From CAYTOF01 sp964439435 (GTDB taxonomy: Bacteria > Bacillota > Clostridia > Oscillospirales > QAMX01): 35,312 bases of DNA. Location of the stretch: assembly GCA_964439435.1 (NCBI GenBank), contig CAYTOF010000014.1, positions 1 through 35,312 on the forward strand, given 5' to 3'. Position numbers and translations under genes: made by a program. This document shows positions 15,795 through 25,946 of the stretch, piece by piece. Within the stretch, counting starts at the first letter, position 1, and each line of letters opens with the position of its first letter. A model generated the notes under the pieces. That model was given only the letters and a program-made list of their open reading frames with translations, was not told where the DNA came from and searched no databases.

Positions 15795-18700
15795 TTACCT
15801 TGGTCTTCTCTTTTTATGTTTTATCCCCAATGCAACAAGCGAGCTTCCCGACACGACAACGAGCACTATCCACAGTGCCATATTGCCATCGCTGCCGGTT
15901 TTGGGTGATTCCGCTTTGGCTTCAATGGTAAATTCGGTTGTAGCTGTGCCGCTTGCCGAAACTATGCCGATTGTGTACACACCGACCGAGAGCGTCTCAA
16001 GGAAGGCCTCTTTGAGCTCCACCACAATGCTGCCCTCTGAGAGATTGTAGTTTTCTAAAGCAAGCACAGCCCCGTCCACGGTGACATTTATAAAGTCAGC
16101 AAATGCGGCATTCGAACGGAAGATGAGGGTGCCGCCGGATCCCAGTTGATAGGAGCTGCCCTCCCCTTGCAGCATGCCGGGAGGCAGTTTGGCAATGGTT
16201 TCGGATTTGGTCGCATCGCAGAGCTTGCATGTAAAGGTTTTCTGGCCTTCCTGCTCTGTCGTGGGCTCCACCACCACCACGCCATCATCCCAGATGTGAA
16301 CCTCGTGCACCGTAATGTAAATCTCATCGCCCTTTACCGCGTCAAAGGAGCCAAGCTCATTTACGGTCTCCAAACATTTTATACTTATCGCCGACTTTTT
16401 CTCCGCCGCATCGGATCTCACACGGAAAGTCAATGTGATGAGAGTGCCCTCGGGGGCAATCGTGTCGATTTCGGTCCTCGTGGCGAGGAATTTAAACAAC
16501 CCCGTGGTTCGCTCTCTTTGCAGTGTAAACTGCTCCTCTGTGAAAACATCGCCGACACTCACATCAATCAGTTCGAGAACTTCAGCATCAAAACCTATGC
16601 CGGCCAAAACTCCCCAAATCGGCATACGGCCATCAAGGGCAAGAGGAACTGCAAATTCTTTCCCGCGGTTTGCGACCATGTCCTTGGCATCAAGGGTCAA
16701 AATCGCTCCCGGGGTTCCGTAACCCAGTGCAACGGGTGCGAGAGTCAAAAATGCAGAGTTTGCTTGGTACAAAACAAGGCTTGCACCTTGATTTGGCATT
16801 GCCATCACCGATGCGCCATTGCCCGCACCTTGATTTGCGTTCACCTGCGCAGGGACATTGGTCACCAACAGTATTGCCTCTAATCTGTTTCTGTCGACGC
16901 TGTTTATTTCGTTGACAGTGTTTCTCGGATACTCAAGGCTGATTGTATATCGCGGGGTTTCTCCGCCAAACTGCCTCATATGATCTGCCAGGCCTTTGTT
17001 GTCAATCTCAAAGGATGTGAGCCCTGTCATGATGACAAAGCTGTCGTATATCGGGTTCCCCGATGTGACCGTAAAGGTAGGTGAGCCCACATAGTCCATT
17101 GGGTTGTAGTTGTCAAGGAACTGATCGGAAATGCGGCAATCATGGGAATAGCTGTAGTTGTCTTCATAGGCCAGATTGACATTTCCTATATTGTCAGAGA
17201 GAGATGCCTTTGTCGTGATATTTCGCCGCAAAAAGTTTTCGTCATATTTTTCCAAGAGTACATCGTGGCCGACTTCATTGCCGGACAAGTAGTTTTGAAC
17301 CGTGCCCGTCCATTTCCCGCCGCCCTCATGGTAAATATGGAGCACCGATGTGAAAGACCATGCGGGAGCGGCTGTGTAGGTGTGGGCTTTGAATATCCAA
17401 CCGCCCGTGATCCCCCAGGGCACAAGCCCTCCGCCAAGCTCATATACATCATTGTCACCGGCTTCAAAGTCATTGTAACTGGTTTTGTCCAAAAGGGTTT
17501 CATGGGACTTTGTCTTTGTCCCTGCAGGAGTTCTCAGATACAAGCCGCCGGATATATCCGCATCGGTTCCGTCTGTGGTGCTGATTTCAATTTTTGCCTT
17601 GTAGGGACCTTCTTGATAACCTGCAAGCTCTATTTCCAGCACGCCTGAAACCGCTCTGAAATAATTGATGCCCTGTGCAACGGTCAGCGAGGCATAATAA
17701 GTATTTGCAGGCAAGTTGGAGAAGAACCCCGTTGTGTTGCCATATTCCTGCAACATTCCGGCTCCATCATAGTACATGAGGGTGTATGTTATCTTACCGT
17801 CACCCAAGATGCCCGCAGGGCGCCCCAGCACAACGGATCCTCCTCTTGTATATGCGGTCGGCATGGCAAGGTTTCCCGAAACCATGTGTATCCTTTCGAT
17901 GATAACCGCTCCGCTCACCACTTTTTCTTCCATGGCAAGATAGTTGCCATCGGCAGACCTTGTGAACTTGACATCATATCCACCGGCATTCAAGGGGACG
18001 GATTTTGACCAGGTATCAGTTCCCTGCTTTTTGTACTGGACAATTATTGAGCCTTTTAAAGCCTCATAACCGCTCGCCATGGAAAACTCCACCGGTTTGT
18101 TCTGCTGATTGTATTCATGAGCTTGATTCGGATTGCATACAATCCATGCGTTGTCAAACTCTTTTTTCTCCTCCCAACGCGCGGTAAAAACCTGGTCATA
18201 TGGCTTTGTGTAATAATCCCCTTCCCTCACCTGATTGCCCTCTGAATCAAACCAACCAATAAATTTCAAAGTGCTGTGAACAGGTGCGGAGGGAAAACCA
18301 AATATTCTCTCATCGTATTTCACTGTCTTTGTGGTGATTGCCCCATTGTGCACCGGATCAAATGTCAGAGTATACTCATTTGGTGTCCATTTTGCAAAAA
18401 TCGACAGATTGTGTGCGGGCATGCGCATGTTTTCAAAGGAGAAGGGCTTGTAGTCAACAGCGTTTACCCATCCCTCAAATGTATAGCCCGGGCGTGTCAC
18501 TTGCACAGGGAAAAGAATGGAACCTTCCGTGTAGTGCTGTTCCCTTTTGAGATTTCCGTCTTTTGCGTCGATATATAGGGTGAAAGTCAAGGCAGGCTCC
18601 GCCAGCTCGCATGTGACAACATAGTTGATGGAGTTCTCAGTGGGGACAACGGCGGGTGATATGTCCACTATCCTTGCACCCTCGCCGCCCTTTTCCGCCA

Positions 18701-21700
18701 CATAGGCATTCAGCGCTTCAAGATAGGGCGTTGTCCTTGACTTAAACTTGAGGATGAGCGGTTCCACATCCCCAAGGCCCACAAAGGTACAGGTGGCTGT
18801 TTTGGCGATGTCGACATAGTTTGCCCACAGCTCCGCGCTCGCACCGTATTTGTCCAGAAAGCCGAGGTTCACCAAGCTGTTCATATCAAATACGTCGCCG
18901 CTTGCGTCAACCAAATTGTTAAAGGCCGTGTACAGGCTCGCCGCCGTGCTGTCTTTGCCGCTTTGTTTCAAGTCGGCAAAGTCAAAGGGCTTTCCGTACT
19001 GTGTTTCGTAGGTTCTTGCATCGGTTTCACTTCCGTCGGCATTGTGTATGCCTCTGACCGTGACAGTGTAGGTTTTGGGCAAAATCTCGAACAAAAACTC
19101 CTTGTCGGAGGTTATGCTTATTCCCTCCGTTTCGACTTTGTATCCGACAACCTCACCGTATCTTAAATTTTCGCCCAATTCATCGTATTTTGCATATAAA
19201 ATCATTTCCAAAATGGCTTCTTCTGTCGGCAAATCGAAGACATCGAGCCTACCGTATCGCTCTGTCCAAACGACTTGATACCCCTGCGAAGGGTTGCCCA
19301 CAGCGACACTGACATTGAACTTTTCACTTCTCTCTGCCTGCGTCATATTCGTCCAAATGATGGGCACGACTATATCCGTGTCATACTTGCTGAAGGCAAG
19401 CTTGTCCACTTTCCAAACGATGCGCATCTCCGCTTGGATATACCGCACTCCGCTGGCCGGAACATTTACACTTATAACCCCACTGCTGTTTATGGAGAAG
19501 CGGGAGTCGGTAAATGTAATGTTGAAACCGGTTACGGGATACATTTTTTGTGACTTTTGGCCTGTGACGAGGTCAATCGTCTTCATGTTGCGATATGCCT
19601 GCGGCAAATTCATGTTGATGCCGTTGGAGCTGTTTGCGTCATTGTCGTCTATGTACAAAATGTCCTTTTTATCGGGATGGAATGCAAAGTCGTACACATT
19701 TTGCCGCGCGCCCACGGTCAACAGCGGAAACTCCCCATCAAACAGAGTCGGCTCATACACAAACATATCATCAAGCGCCTGTGCTTTAAATTTCACGGTG
19801 ATGTATAACCCAAAGTCTATGTACAGGGCGCCTAGCATCTCCTCAGACACATTCCAGTTTTGGGTGTTTGCAGGTCTTAGCTTTTGATATATATACACAA
19901 AATAGCCGTAGAGCTTGACATATGGCCCAAATTCGACATTGGCGCCGACACTTGCAATCTTTGTGCTGATCAAGCCGACGGCGATTTCTGCTTTTATGCC
20001 CAGCTTCAGCCCAATGGTGCCCATGCAGTAGAATTGAAAGCCAAATCTCTCATCGAGCAAGTCTATTTCGCTGGAGCCCGCTTCTTTATCAAAAACATGA
20101 ATCCAGAAGGTGTAGCGTTTGCCGACTTCATATTCTATATCCGCGCCGATGGCGATGTTTACATGAGCCCTGACTATGAAATTGACACTTATTTTCACGG
20201 CAACTATTTTGATATGGAATTCTTTTTCAAACAGCTGCTTGTTAAAAAGCTCCACCCATTCGCTCTCTTGATTGATCATCTCGGTATAACGGTCCATCAG
20301 CCGTTCCAGACCGACTTTTGCCTCAGGCTTGGTTTTGGCTTTGAAAACCTCGCTGAAAGAAGAGCTGATGTTCTCCGCGCCCAGAGCGGCTTCCAACTGT
20401 TCCATGGAGTATTCCACGCCGCCCACTTCCACCTTGGGCAACTGGTTTTTGAATGCCTTGATTTTGTCGACGATCCCCTCTTCGTCAGGTTCGCCTGTTT
20501 TCATCAAGACATCCAGCTTGCTTGCGAGCTTGTCTATCTGTCTTATGATGTCCCTTGTCTTGGGGCTTGACTTGGAGCCCGTAAAGTTATCGGAAAGGGC
20601 TTCCCATTTTTGTTTTTCCGTCTCTCCGACAGTGTAGATCTTTGCGCCGACAGATACAGAGGTGTAGTTTTGTATGTCCACAGAAACGGTGACATCCAAT
20701 TCATCCAGGATTATCCCCTTCCATTTATCGTCGACATCGACGGCAAACCCAACGGCTATCTCCTCTTCAAAAGCCGCCGACAACTCTATTTTTAGTGAGG
20801 TTTTTTGAGTGGGAGTGACCATCATGTCGATGGAAAGCGTCAGGCAGAGTTCAATTTTAATCCCTATGCCCTTGTCAAACCGCTTTCCGTATATAAATGT
20901 GGGCATGACGGATATGCCCTCAACATTCAGTTTTGGGCGACCGCTCTGGGAGGGTGAAGCGGCGGTTATGAGGTTTGGCGTGTTCATAAACCCCGCAATA
21001 TCAGAGCTCTCCATGCCGTTTGCAAGCATCCTGCTTCCCACACCGTCAGTCATCAGGGCCGATTTGATCATATAGTCCCCTGCCTGCTGCACAAATCCGC
21101 TGTTTTGAACTTGTTTTTTGATGTTGTCAAGCAATTCCTGCTGCTCTTGCGCACTCAGCGCATCCACAATTTTGCCGCCGTCAATCTGTTGATAGACAAA
21201 CATGCCCGACAAATTTTCAATGTATTCCCGTGTGACAATTTTATAGGACACAATATTTCCGTCCACACCGGTGATCTGCCCGTACACAACGTCCTCAAAA
21301 TTGTTGCTTAGGACGGTGTCGAAGCTCCCTGTATAGAAAACCAAAATATCGCCTATGTCAAAAACAGGAGCTTCTGCTTGCCCCAGAGCCACTCGGGCAG
21401 CCGTGTCATAATCCTGCTTGTTGACACTGCCCTCGGCGGTGGGCAGGGTCTCTGTTTTGTAGACAATGGTGTCGGGCAGCAGGAGAACGTCTTTTATGTC
21501 CTTTTCGTCAAGGCTTTCAAATCCGTATATGTTTCCGTTTACGGATGTAATCCTGATATATGCGATGGCGTCATTGTCATAGGCATGATTGGCATCATCC
21601 GTATAGTCTCGGTCATTTGGATGCACATGCTCATAAATACAGACAATATCCCCCACCGCAAGGCTTCCCCCGGACATGGGAAAGGTGCCTACCATGTGTT

Positions 21701-22634
21701 GTGCCGCGCCGTCATTTCCAAAAAGCGCCGCAAAGAGCACATCATATACGGTGCCTCCCACCGTATACTTCATCTCCTGCGTGTCTTTGATGAATTTGAC
21801 AGTGCCCTTGTGTCTTAGATTGTCCGCTTCACTCTTTGCTATAATGAAATAACAGGTGCGGATCATGTCCTCTTTGTCGACAAAGTTCAGCCCCTGACCC
21901 AGAGTCAGCTCGTAGGTTGCGCCGGGTCTGAAGCCCTCCGGAGCAAAGACGGTATAGTTCAAGCCATTGTCCAAAACCTCGATTTCGACAGGCTCGGAAC
22001 CGTCCTTTGGCACAAGGGTGAGGTTTGCTTTGACCGCCGCCGCGCTTGAAAAATCGCTGACAATCTCGAAACCGACTCCGGGAAGCTGATCTGACAGGCT
22101 AAAGGAGGTGATGTTCAGCACCTGCATCGCCGCCATCTGCTCATAGCTTGCGCTCAACACAAGGTCAGAGACTATGGTGTGGTTGTTTTGATAATATATA
22201 TCGCCATTCGGCAACAACCACCCCACAAAGAAATAGCCGTCTTTACCGGGTGTTGGTATTTCGCCTCTGAAGGGATATCCCCTTCCTGCCATAATCTCCG
22301 GGATTTCCTCGCCGCCGTCGGTGTTGAAGGTGATCGAGTGCAACACGGGTTTCAGGCTGCTTATATTTCCGACAAGAAACTCTCTGACAAGCTCCGAGTC
22401 GATGGCGTCCACAACACCGTCTGCGTTGACATCCGCGTTTTCCAAATTGATGGAAACGTCTTCCCCGCTTATATACCTTTCAATTATAAGCACGTCTTCC
22501 AAATTCACTTCGCCGCTCTCGTCCGCATCCCCATAAAAAGCGGTGCTGCCTGCCGCCGACACTATCAAATCGGCAGGTACCAGAGCAATTACCATGCAAA
22601 GAACTAAAACCATGCTCAAAAATCGTTTTTTCAT
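15795..22634 (-). CDS. Giant sortase-anchored surface protein with dockerin and cohesin-like domains
   Basis: The 2279-residue protein has a signal peptide (1-27) and then a type I dockerin (about 33-93) with two calcium loops, DADESGEVNLED and DVNADGVVDAID. An InlB/Flg_new-type repeat (about 97-170) follows, and two more lie near 1390-1530 (GYTFEGW, KFIGWFDSEG). About 1690-1775 resembles a PLAT/LH2 domain (TTDGTDADISGGLYLRT, NDFEAGDNDVYEL). About 1963-2110 looks like a cohesin, followed by the H-x-H-x-W and C-x-x-C motif common in Clostridia surface proteins. The C-terminus has SPKTGS, a membrane segment and KKRRPR, a sortase-like signal. Residues 590-1010 are unrecognised. The start overlaps the upstream gene by 4 nt (ATGA). 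It probably acts as a wall-bound scaffold that docks both onto and with other dockerin/cohesin proteins. Domain names are by motif recognition; the scaffold role is inference. Confidence 0.85.
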   Translation of the reverse strand: MKKRFLSMVLVLCMVIALVPADLIVSAAGSTAFYGDADESGEVNLEDVLIIERYISGEDVSINLENADVNADGVVDAIDSELVREFLVGNISSLKPVLHSITFNTDGGEEIPEIMAGRGYPFRGEIPTPGKDGYFFVGWLLPNGDIYYQNNHTIVSDLVLSASYEQMAAMQVLNITSFSLSDQLPGVGFEIVSDFSSAAAVKANLTLVPKDGSEPVEIEVLDNGLNYTVFAPEGFRPGATYELTLGQGLNFVDKEDMIRTCYFIIAKSEADNLRHKGTVKFIKDTQEMKYTVGGTVYDVLFAALFGNDGAAQHMVGTFPMSGGSLAVGDIVCIYEHVHPNDRDYTDDANHAYDNDAIAYIRITSVNGNIYGFESLDEKDIKDVLLLPDTIVYKTETLPTAEGSVNKQDYDTAARVALGQAEAPVFDIGDILVFYTGSFDTVLSNNFEDVVYGQITGVDGNIVSYKIVTREYIENLSGMFVYQQIDGGKIVDALSAQEQQELLDNIKKQVQNSGFVQQAGDYMIKSALMTDGVGSRMLANGMESSDIAGFMNTPNLITAASPSQSGRPKLNVEGISVMPTFIYGKRFDKGIGIKIELCLTLSIDMMVTPTQKTSLKIELSAAFEEEIAVGFAVDVDDKWKGIILDELDVTVSVDIQNYTSVSVGAKIYTVGETEKQKWEALSDNFTGSKSSPKTRDIIRQIDKLASKLDVLMKTGEPDEEGIVDKIKAFKNQLPKVEVGGVEYSMEQLEAALGAENISSSFSEVFKAKTKPEAKVGLERLMDRYTEMINQESEWVELFNKQLFEKEFHIKIVAVKISVNFIVRAHVNIAIGADIEYEVGKRYTFWIHVFDKEAGSSEIDLLDERFGFQFYCMGTIGLKLGIKAEIAVGLISTKIASVGANVEFGPYVKLYGYFVYIYQKLRPANTQNWNVSEEMLGALYIDFGLYITVKFKAQALDDMFVYEPTLFDGEFPLLTVGARQNVYDFAFHPDKKDILYIDDNDANSSNGINMNLPQAYRNMKTIDLVTGQKSQKMYPVTGFNITFTDSRFSINSSGVISVNVPASGVRYIQAEMRIVWKVDKLAFSKYDTDIVVPIIWTNMTQAERSEKFNVSVAVGNPSQGYQVVWTERYGRLDVFDLPTEEAILEMILYAKYDELGENLRYGEVVGYKVETEGISITSDKEFLFEILPKTYTVTVRGIHNADGSETDARTYETQYGKPFDFADLKQSGKDSTAASLYTAFNNLVDASGDVFDMNSLVNLGFLDKYGASAELWANYVDIAKTATCTFVGLGDVEPLILKFKSRTTPYLEALNAYVAEKGGEGARIVDISPAVVPTENSINYVVTCELAEPALTFTLYIDAKDGNLKREQHYTEGSILFPVQVTRPGYTFEGWVNAVDYKPFSFENMRMPAHNLSIFAKWTPNEYTLTFDPVHNGAITTKTVKYDERIFGFPSAPVHSTLKFIGWFDSEGNQVREGDYYTKPYDQVFTARWEEKKEFDNAWIVCNPNQAHEYNQQNKPVEFSMASGYEALKGSIIVQYKKQGTDTWSKSVPLNAGGYDVKFTRSADGNYLAMEEKVVSGAVIIERIHMVSGNLAMPTAYTRGGSVVLGRPAGILGDGKITYTLMYYDGAGMLQEYGNTTGFFSNLPANTYYASLTVAQGINYFRAVSGVLEIELAGYQEGPYKAKIEISTTDGTDADISGGLYLRTPAGTKTKSHETLLDKTSYNDFEAGDNDVYELGGGLVPWGITGGWIFKAHTYTAAPAWSFTSVLHIYHEGGGKWTGTVQNYLSGNEVGHDVLLEKYDENFLRRNITTKASLSDNIGNVNLAYEDNYSYSHDCRISDQFLDNYNPMDYVGSPTFTVTSGNPIYDSFVIMTGLTSFEIDNKGLADHMRQFGGETPRYTISLEYPRNTVNEINSVDRNRLEAILLVTNVPAQVNANQGAGNGASVMAMPNQGASLVLYQANSAFLTLAPVALGYGTPGAILTLDAKDMVANRGKEFAVPLALDGRMPIWGVLAGIGFDAEVLELIDVSVGDVFTEEQFTLQRERTTGLFKFLATRTEIDTIAPEGTLITLTFRVRSDAAEKKSAISIKCLETVNELGSFDAVKGDEIYITVHEVHIWDDGVVVVEPTTEQEGQKTFTCKLCDATKSETIAKLPPGMLQGEGSSYQLGSGGTLIFRSNAAFADFINVTVDGAVLALENYNLSEGSIVVELKEAFLETLSVGVYTIGIVSASGTATTEFTIEAKAESPKTGSDGNMALWIVLVVVSGSSLVALGIKHKKRRPR

Positions 22635-22951
22635 TCTTTAAAACCCTTTCTGTTTTTTTGTTTTTCACGATAATGAATACAAATCAACGTGATCACAACC
22701 GCCGCCATGAAACTGATGACCCCCACCAGCACATAGCCGCCGGCGTTTTCCTTCAGCATGATGGAACCTTGCATTCCGGATGTTTCGCCGCTGTGCACCC
22801 CGCCTGACAACATCCAAATTGCTTTCACAAAGGAAAACAACAACAGGACACAAACAGACCCGAGAGTGCCCTGTATACGCCACTCTCTCCTGCGGCGATA
22901 TCTCCGCACCCTTGTCTTGACACGGTCACAGCGCTCTGCCGCCGTATACAT
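22631..22951 (-). CDS. Small two-segment membrane protein, function unknown
   Basis: The 106-residue protein has an Arg-rich N-terminus (VKTRVRRYRRRREWR), a first membrane segment (about 30-48), an outside loop and a second segment (about 72-93) ending in a basic tail. I do not recognise a family. Its TGA overlaps the start of the giant surface protein (ATGA), so the two are almost surely one transcript and translationally coupled. It could assist secretion, anchoring or regulation of the giant protein. AAGGAGGAA stands 7 nt before the ATG at 22951. Confidence 0.7.
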   Translation of the reverse strand: MYTAAERCDRVKTRVRRYRRRREWRIQGTLGSVCVLLLFSFVKAIWMLSGGVHSGETSGMQGSIMLKENAGGYVLVGVISFMAAVVITLICIHYREKQKNRKGFKE

Positions 22952-23290
22952 TGCACTTCCTCCTTCCTTGTGGTTTTGATATACACTACCCTTTCACCTC
23001 TATAGATACATAAAAACAAAAAACTACGCACCTCAAAACAAAAATATTTTTCACAACAAAAAAACCGCCTCTTTTGGGGCAGCTCTTTTGTAAATTTTGT
23101 TTGATTTTCTAAAAGGCACTCCCTTTTAATATCGAAGTAAATACTTTACACTTCTCTTTTCCTTTTTGCGACAAGTGCGGTTTTTTTAGCCAAAAGTTTC
23201 GCGGCAAGCTCTTTAGCTTTTTTGGCATTAAAAAGACTGCACATTGTTCATTTTTGAATTTTAGTATGATATATTTGCTCTCCGAACGGC
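22952..23290. other. AT-rich divergent intergenic region
   Basis: It lies between the minus-strand surface-protein operon and the plus-strand lipoprotein gene. I see no convincing promoter for the minus-strand operon. A 74-codon open frame (23109-23333, minus) has no ribosome site or family resemblance and is probably chance. Confidence 0.5.
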
Positions 23291-23319
23291 TTGCAAATCC
23301 AATACAAAAGACATATAAT
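23291..23319 (+). promoter_or_regulatory. Sigma-A promoter of the pectate-lyase-like lipoprotein gene
   Basis: TTGCAA (23291-23296), 17 bp and a perfect TATAAT (23314-23319), about 100 bp before the ATG at 23422. Confidence 0.75.
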
Positions 23320-23345
23320 TTTACCACAGACAACGCTTTTTAAAT

Positions 23346-23358
23346 GTATTTTGAGCAA
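23346..23358 (+). promoter_or_regulatory. 13-bp element shared with the sigma-factor leader at 30787
   Basis: GTATTTTGAGCAA is identical to 30787-30799. Both copies lie just downstream of a promoter in a 5' leader. Here it is a single half; at 30788-30822 it is part of a perfect palindrome. Confidence 0.35.
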
Positions 23359-23421
23359 TTTATCTCTTGGACATGTCGACATCACGGATCTACAGCGCAA
23401 TCAATCGAAAGGGAAATAAAA

Positions 23422-25674
23422 ATGAAAAAGGTGTTTTTCATGGCCATGTCTTTGCTTTTATCAGCCCTTCTCTTCTCCGCCTGCGGAGCCGACTCCCCCG
23501 CTCCCGGCACAACTGTCGCAAATACGACAGAATCCGGCACAGTTGCCACCGACACAAAAAAAGACGATACAGGCACCACCGCACCGATGACCACAGCAGA
23601 GAGCGAGCCGCCTGAGGAAAAGACACCTCTTCTCATCGAAAGCTCCGCCAAGCTGATTGAGACACTTTACCCCACAAAGGATGTTGTCATAGCGGACTTC
23701 GTCGCAACGGATGCGGCTTTTGGGGCCGACCCCACGGGGCAAGCGGACAGCACCGCCGCCATCAACGCAAGCTTGCAGGCATGCAGGGATTTGGGCGGCG
23801 GCACCGTGTGGCTCCCTGCAGGAAAATACCTCGTCAGCGGGGAGATCTACATCCCGGCCTTTGTCACCTTGCGGGGCGATTGGCAGGACCCTGACACGGG
23901 CAACGACTACGGCACGATTTTGCTGGCAACGCCCGCCCCCTCGGAGACCCTCACCCCGGGGCTCATCAACATTGCAGGGAGTGCCGGCGCCTATGGCCTG
24001 ACAATTTACTACCCCGAACAGAGTCCGGATGCTGTAAAGGCATATCCCTTTACATTTTACATAAACGGCTCCGGAGACGGTTATATGACCCAGTCCATCC
24101 TCAACTGCACGATTTTAAACGGCTATATGGGCATCGGGGCGACAATCAACAAGGGCGAAGTCCACGAGATGCTGACGGTGGACAATGTCAAGATGACCTG
24201 CCTTGCCGCGGGGGCGTATGCCATGGACCAGGCCGATGTCGGCACCTGGAAAGATGTCACTGTCTCAGCCAAATACTGGGCGCAAATCGGAGCGGACTTG
24301 CCCGAGGTAAATACAACGAAGCTCTCCGCCTATATGCGCCAAAACACCACGGGGCTCATTCTCGGTGACCTGGAGTGGACGGAGTTTTCAGGCTTGAAGG
24401 TGGACGGCTGCAAGGTCGGCATCCATGTCATAAAGGGTAAGAGAATCGAATTTGCGGGCTCCATTTACGACCTGCACGTCCAAAACTGCGACATCGGTCT
24501 CCTGGTCGACCACATCGACGAGCGCTGGGGCATGCTCATCGCCAGGGGCGAGATAGAGGGCAGCGAACACGCCATTGTCAACAACACAAAGGGCACGATA
24601 AAGCTTGCGGACGTGCAGACGAGGGGGGAGATAGAGGGCATCGGCATCACCGCAGATGACACCTCCCTTGCAGACCTTGAGATAGACTATCACATCGCTC
24701 CAAAAATGAGCGCGGCACGCCTTTTCATCGTAAATGCCGACCGCGGCGGCAACTTTGACATCAGCTCCGAGCTCTCGGAAGCGCTCAAAAAAGCGGAAGC
24801 GTCGGGCGGCGGCGTGGTGTATCTCCCCGCGGGCAAATACAAGCTCTCCTCCCCCATCTCCATCCCCGCAGGTGTGGAACTGCGAGGTGCCTCCTCCGTT
24901 GCCCAGAGGGAGCAAAGCCGCAACTCCAGCGGTACCTTGATTTTGGCCTATTTCGGGCAAAGCGAAAACCCCGACACGGACAGAGCGCTCATCACCCTCG
25001 AGGGGGAAGATGCGGGCGTGCGCGGAGTGCGCTTTATCTACCCTGAAAACAACTTTTTAAACGGCGCTTTATTTGGTGTGGATAAATACAGCTACACCAT
25101 CCGCGGCACGGCAAGCGGTGTCTATGTGATCAACTGCTCCATCGCCGCAGGGTACAACGGCGTGGATTTCCGCGGCTGTGACAACCACATTATCGAAAAG
25201 CTCATCGGCTGTGTCTACAACAACATGATGAACCTCGGGGGCAAAAACGGCATCGCCATAGGCTGCCTGCAAAACGGCACGGCGATATACCGCAACGGCT
25301 GCGACATCCCCGGCTGGCCAAACAACGAAAGCAATATCTGGGAGGAGCTCTTTGACCCCATTACCCGCCCCTATACGGAGTATATAAAGATCGAAAACGC
25401 GCAGGGGCAGATCGTCATGAACACCTTTGCCTACGGTGTGAAAACGCTGATTGTCAACCTTGAGGGCGAAAATGTCAACATAATCAATGTCGGCGCGGAC
25501 AATATCGGCTCGAGAACCCCGCTCCTCAAAACCACCGGAGGCAGTTTGCGCGGCGTCAACCTCATGCGCTACAACGGCAAATCCTACGAAAACAAAAACA
25601 CGGAGCTTGCCCTCTACAACAGGATCTCCATAAACGAAAAAGACGAAAACACGGTCATATTGTCCTCAAAATAA
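23422..25674 (+). CDS. Lipoprotein with two pectate-lyase-type beta-helix modules
   Basis: The 750-residue protein starts with a lipoprotein signal (LLLSALLFSAC, Cys21), then a Thr/Ser-rich linker (about 22-75). Two right-handed beta-helix modules of the Pectate_lyase_3 type follow. The first opens near residue 95 (FGADPTGQADSTAAINASL, GGGTVWLPAGKYLVSG) and the second near 435 (GGGVVYLPAGKYKLSS, IPAGVELRG). Such proteins are polysaccharide lyases, hydrolases or epimerases; two modules in one chain are less usual. It should sit on the outer face of the membrane and act on an acidic or plant-type glycan. The ATG at 23422 is chosen because the lipoprotein signal begins there, with AAAGGGA just upstream; the longer frame from 23344 is leader sequence. 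The catalytic residues are not obvious, so binding rather than cleavage is possible. Confidence 0.8.
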   Translation: MKKVFFMAMSLLLSALLFSACGADSPAPGTTVANTTESGTVATDTKKDDTGTTAPMTTAESEPPEEKTPLLIESSAKLIETLYPTKDVVIADFVATDAAFGADPTGQADSTAAINASLQACRDLGGGTVWLPAGKYLVSGEIYIPAFVTLRGDWQDPDTGNDYGTILLATPAPSETLTPGLINIAGSAGAYGLTIYYPEQSPDAVKAYPFTFYINGSGDGYMTQSILNCTILNGYMGIGATINKGEVHEMLTVDNVKMTCLAAGAYAMDQADVGTWKDVTVSAKYWAQIGADLPEVNTTKLSAYMRQNTTGLILGDLEWTEFSGLKVDGCKVGIHVIKGKRIEFAGSIYDLHVQNCDIGLLVDHIDERWGMLIARGEIEGSEHAIVNNTKGTIKLADVQTRGEIEGIGITADDTSLADLEIDYHIAPKMSAARLFIVNADRGGNFDISSELSEALKKAEASGGGVVYLPAGKYKLSSPISIPAGVELRGASSVAQREQSRNSSGTLILAYFGQSENPDTDRALITLEGEDAGVRGVRFIYPENNFLNGALFGVDKYSYTIRGTASGVYVINCSIAAGYNGVDFRGCDNHIIEKLIGCVYNNMMNLGGKNGIAIGCLQNGTAIYRNGCDIPGWPNNESNIWEELFDPITRPYTEYIKIENAQGQIVMNTFAYGVKTLIVNLEGENVNIINVGADNIGSRTPLLKTTGGSLRGVNLMRYNGKSYENKNTELALYNRISINEKDENTVILSSK

Positions 25675-25708
25675 GCGCTCTTTTCAAATAAGTTTAATTA
25701 TTTTCAAA

Positions 25709-25751
25709 GCACCGCAAGCTCACCTTTTTAGTGAGCTTGCGGTGCTTTTTT
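25709..25751 (+). terminator. Terminator of the pectate-lyase-like gene
   Basis: GCACCGCAAGCTCAC (25709-25723) pairs perfectly with 25731-25745 and is followed by TTTTTT. Confidence 0.93.
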
Positions 25752-25946
25752 GTTGCGCGCATAAAATTTGCTTTATCTGCACAGGCTTGAAAACCAAGTT
25801 TTGAAATAGGCAGCTTAAAAACATTGCCTGCAGTTTATTGTGTTTGTGATTTGAGATTGTGAACCGGATTTGCAACAGCGGCTCTGATTTACGCGGCATT
25901 TTTGGTCTGCGGCTGCCGGAGCTGCCAATTTTGCTCCTCTACCTGT

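Noticed and set aside
23109..23333. 74-codon minus-strand open frame
   Set aside because: No ribosome site, low-complexity Lys-rich composition, and it overlaps the promoter region of the pectate-lyase-like gene.
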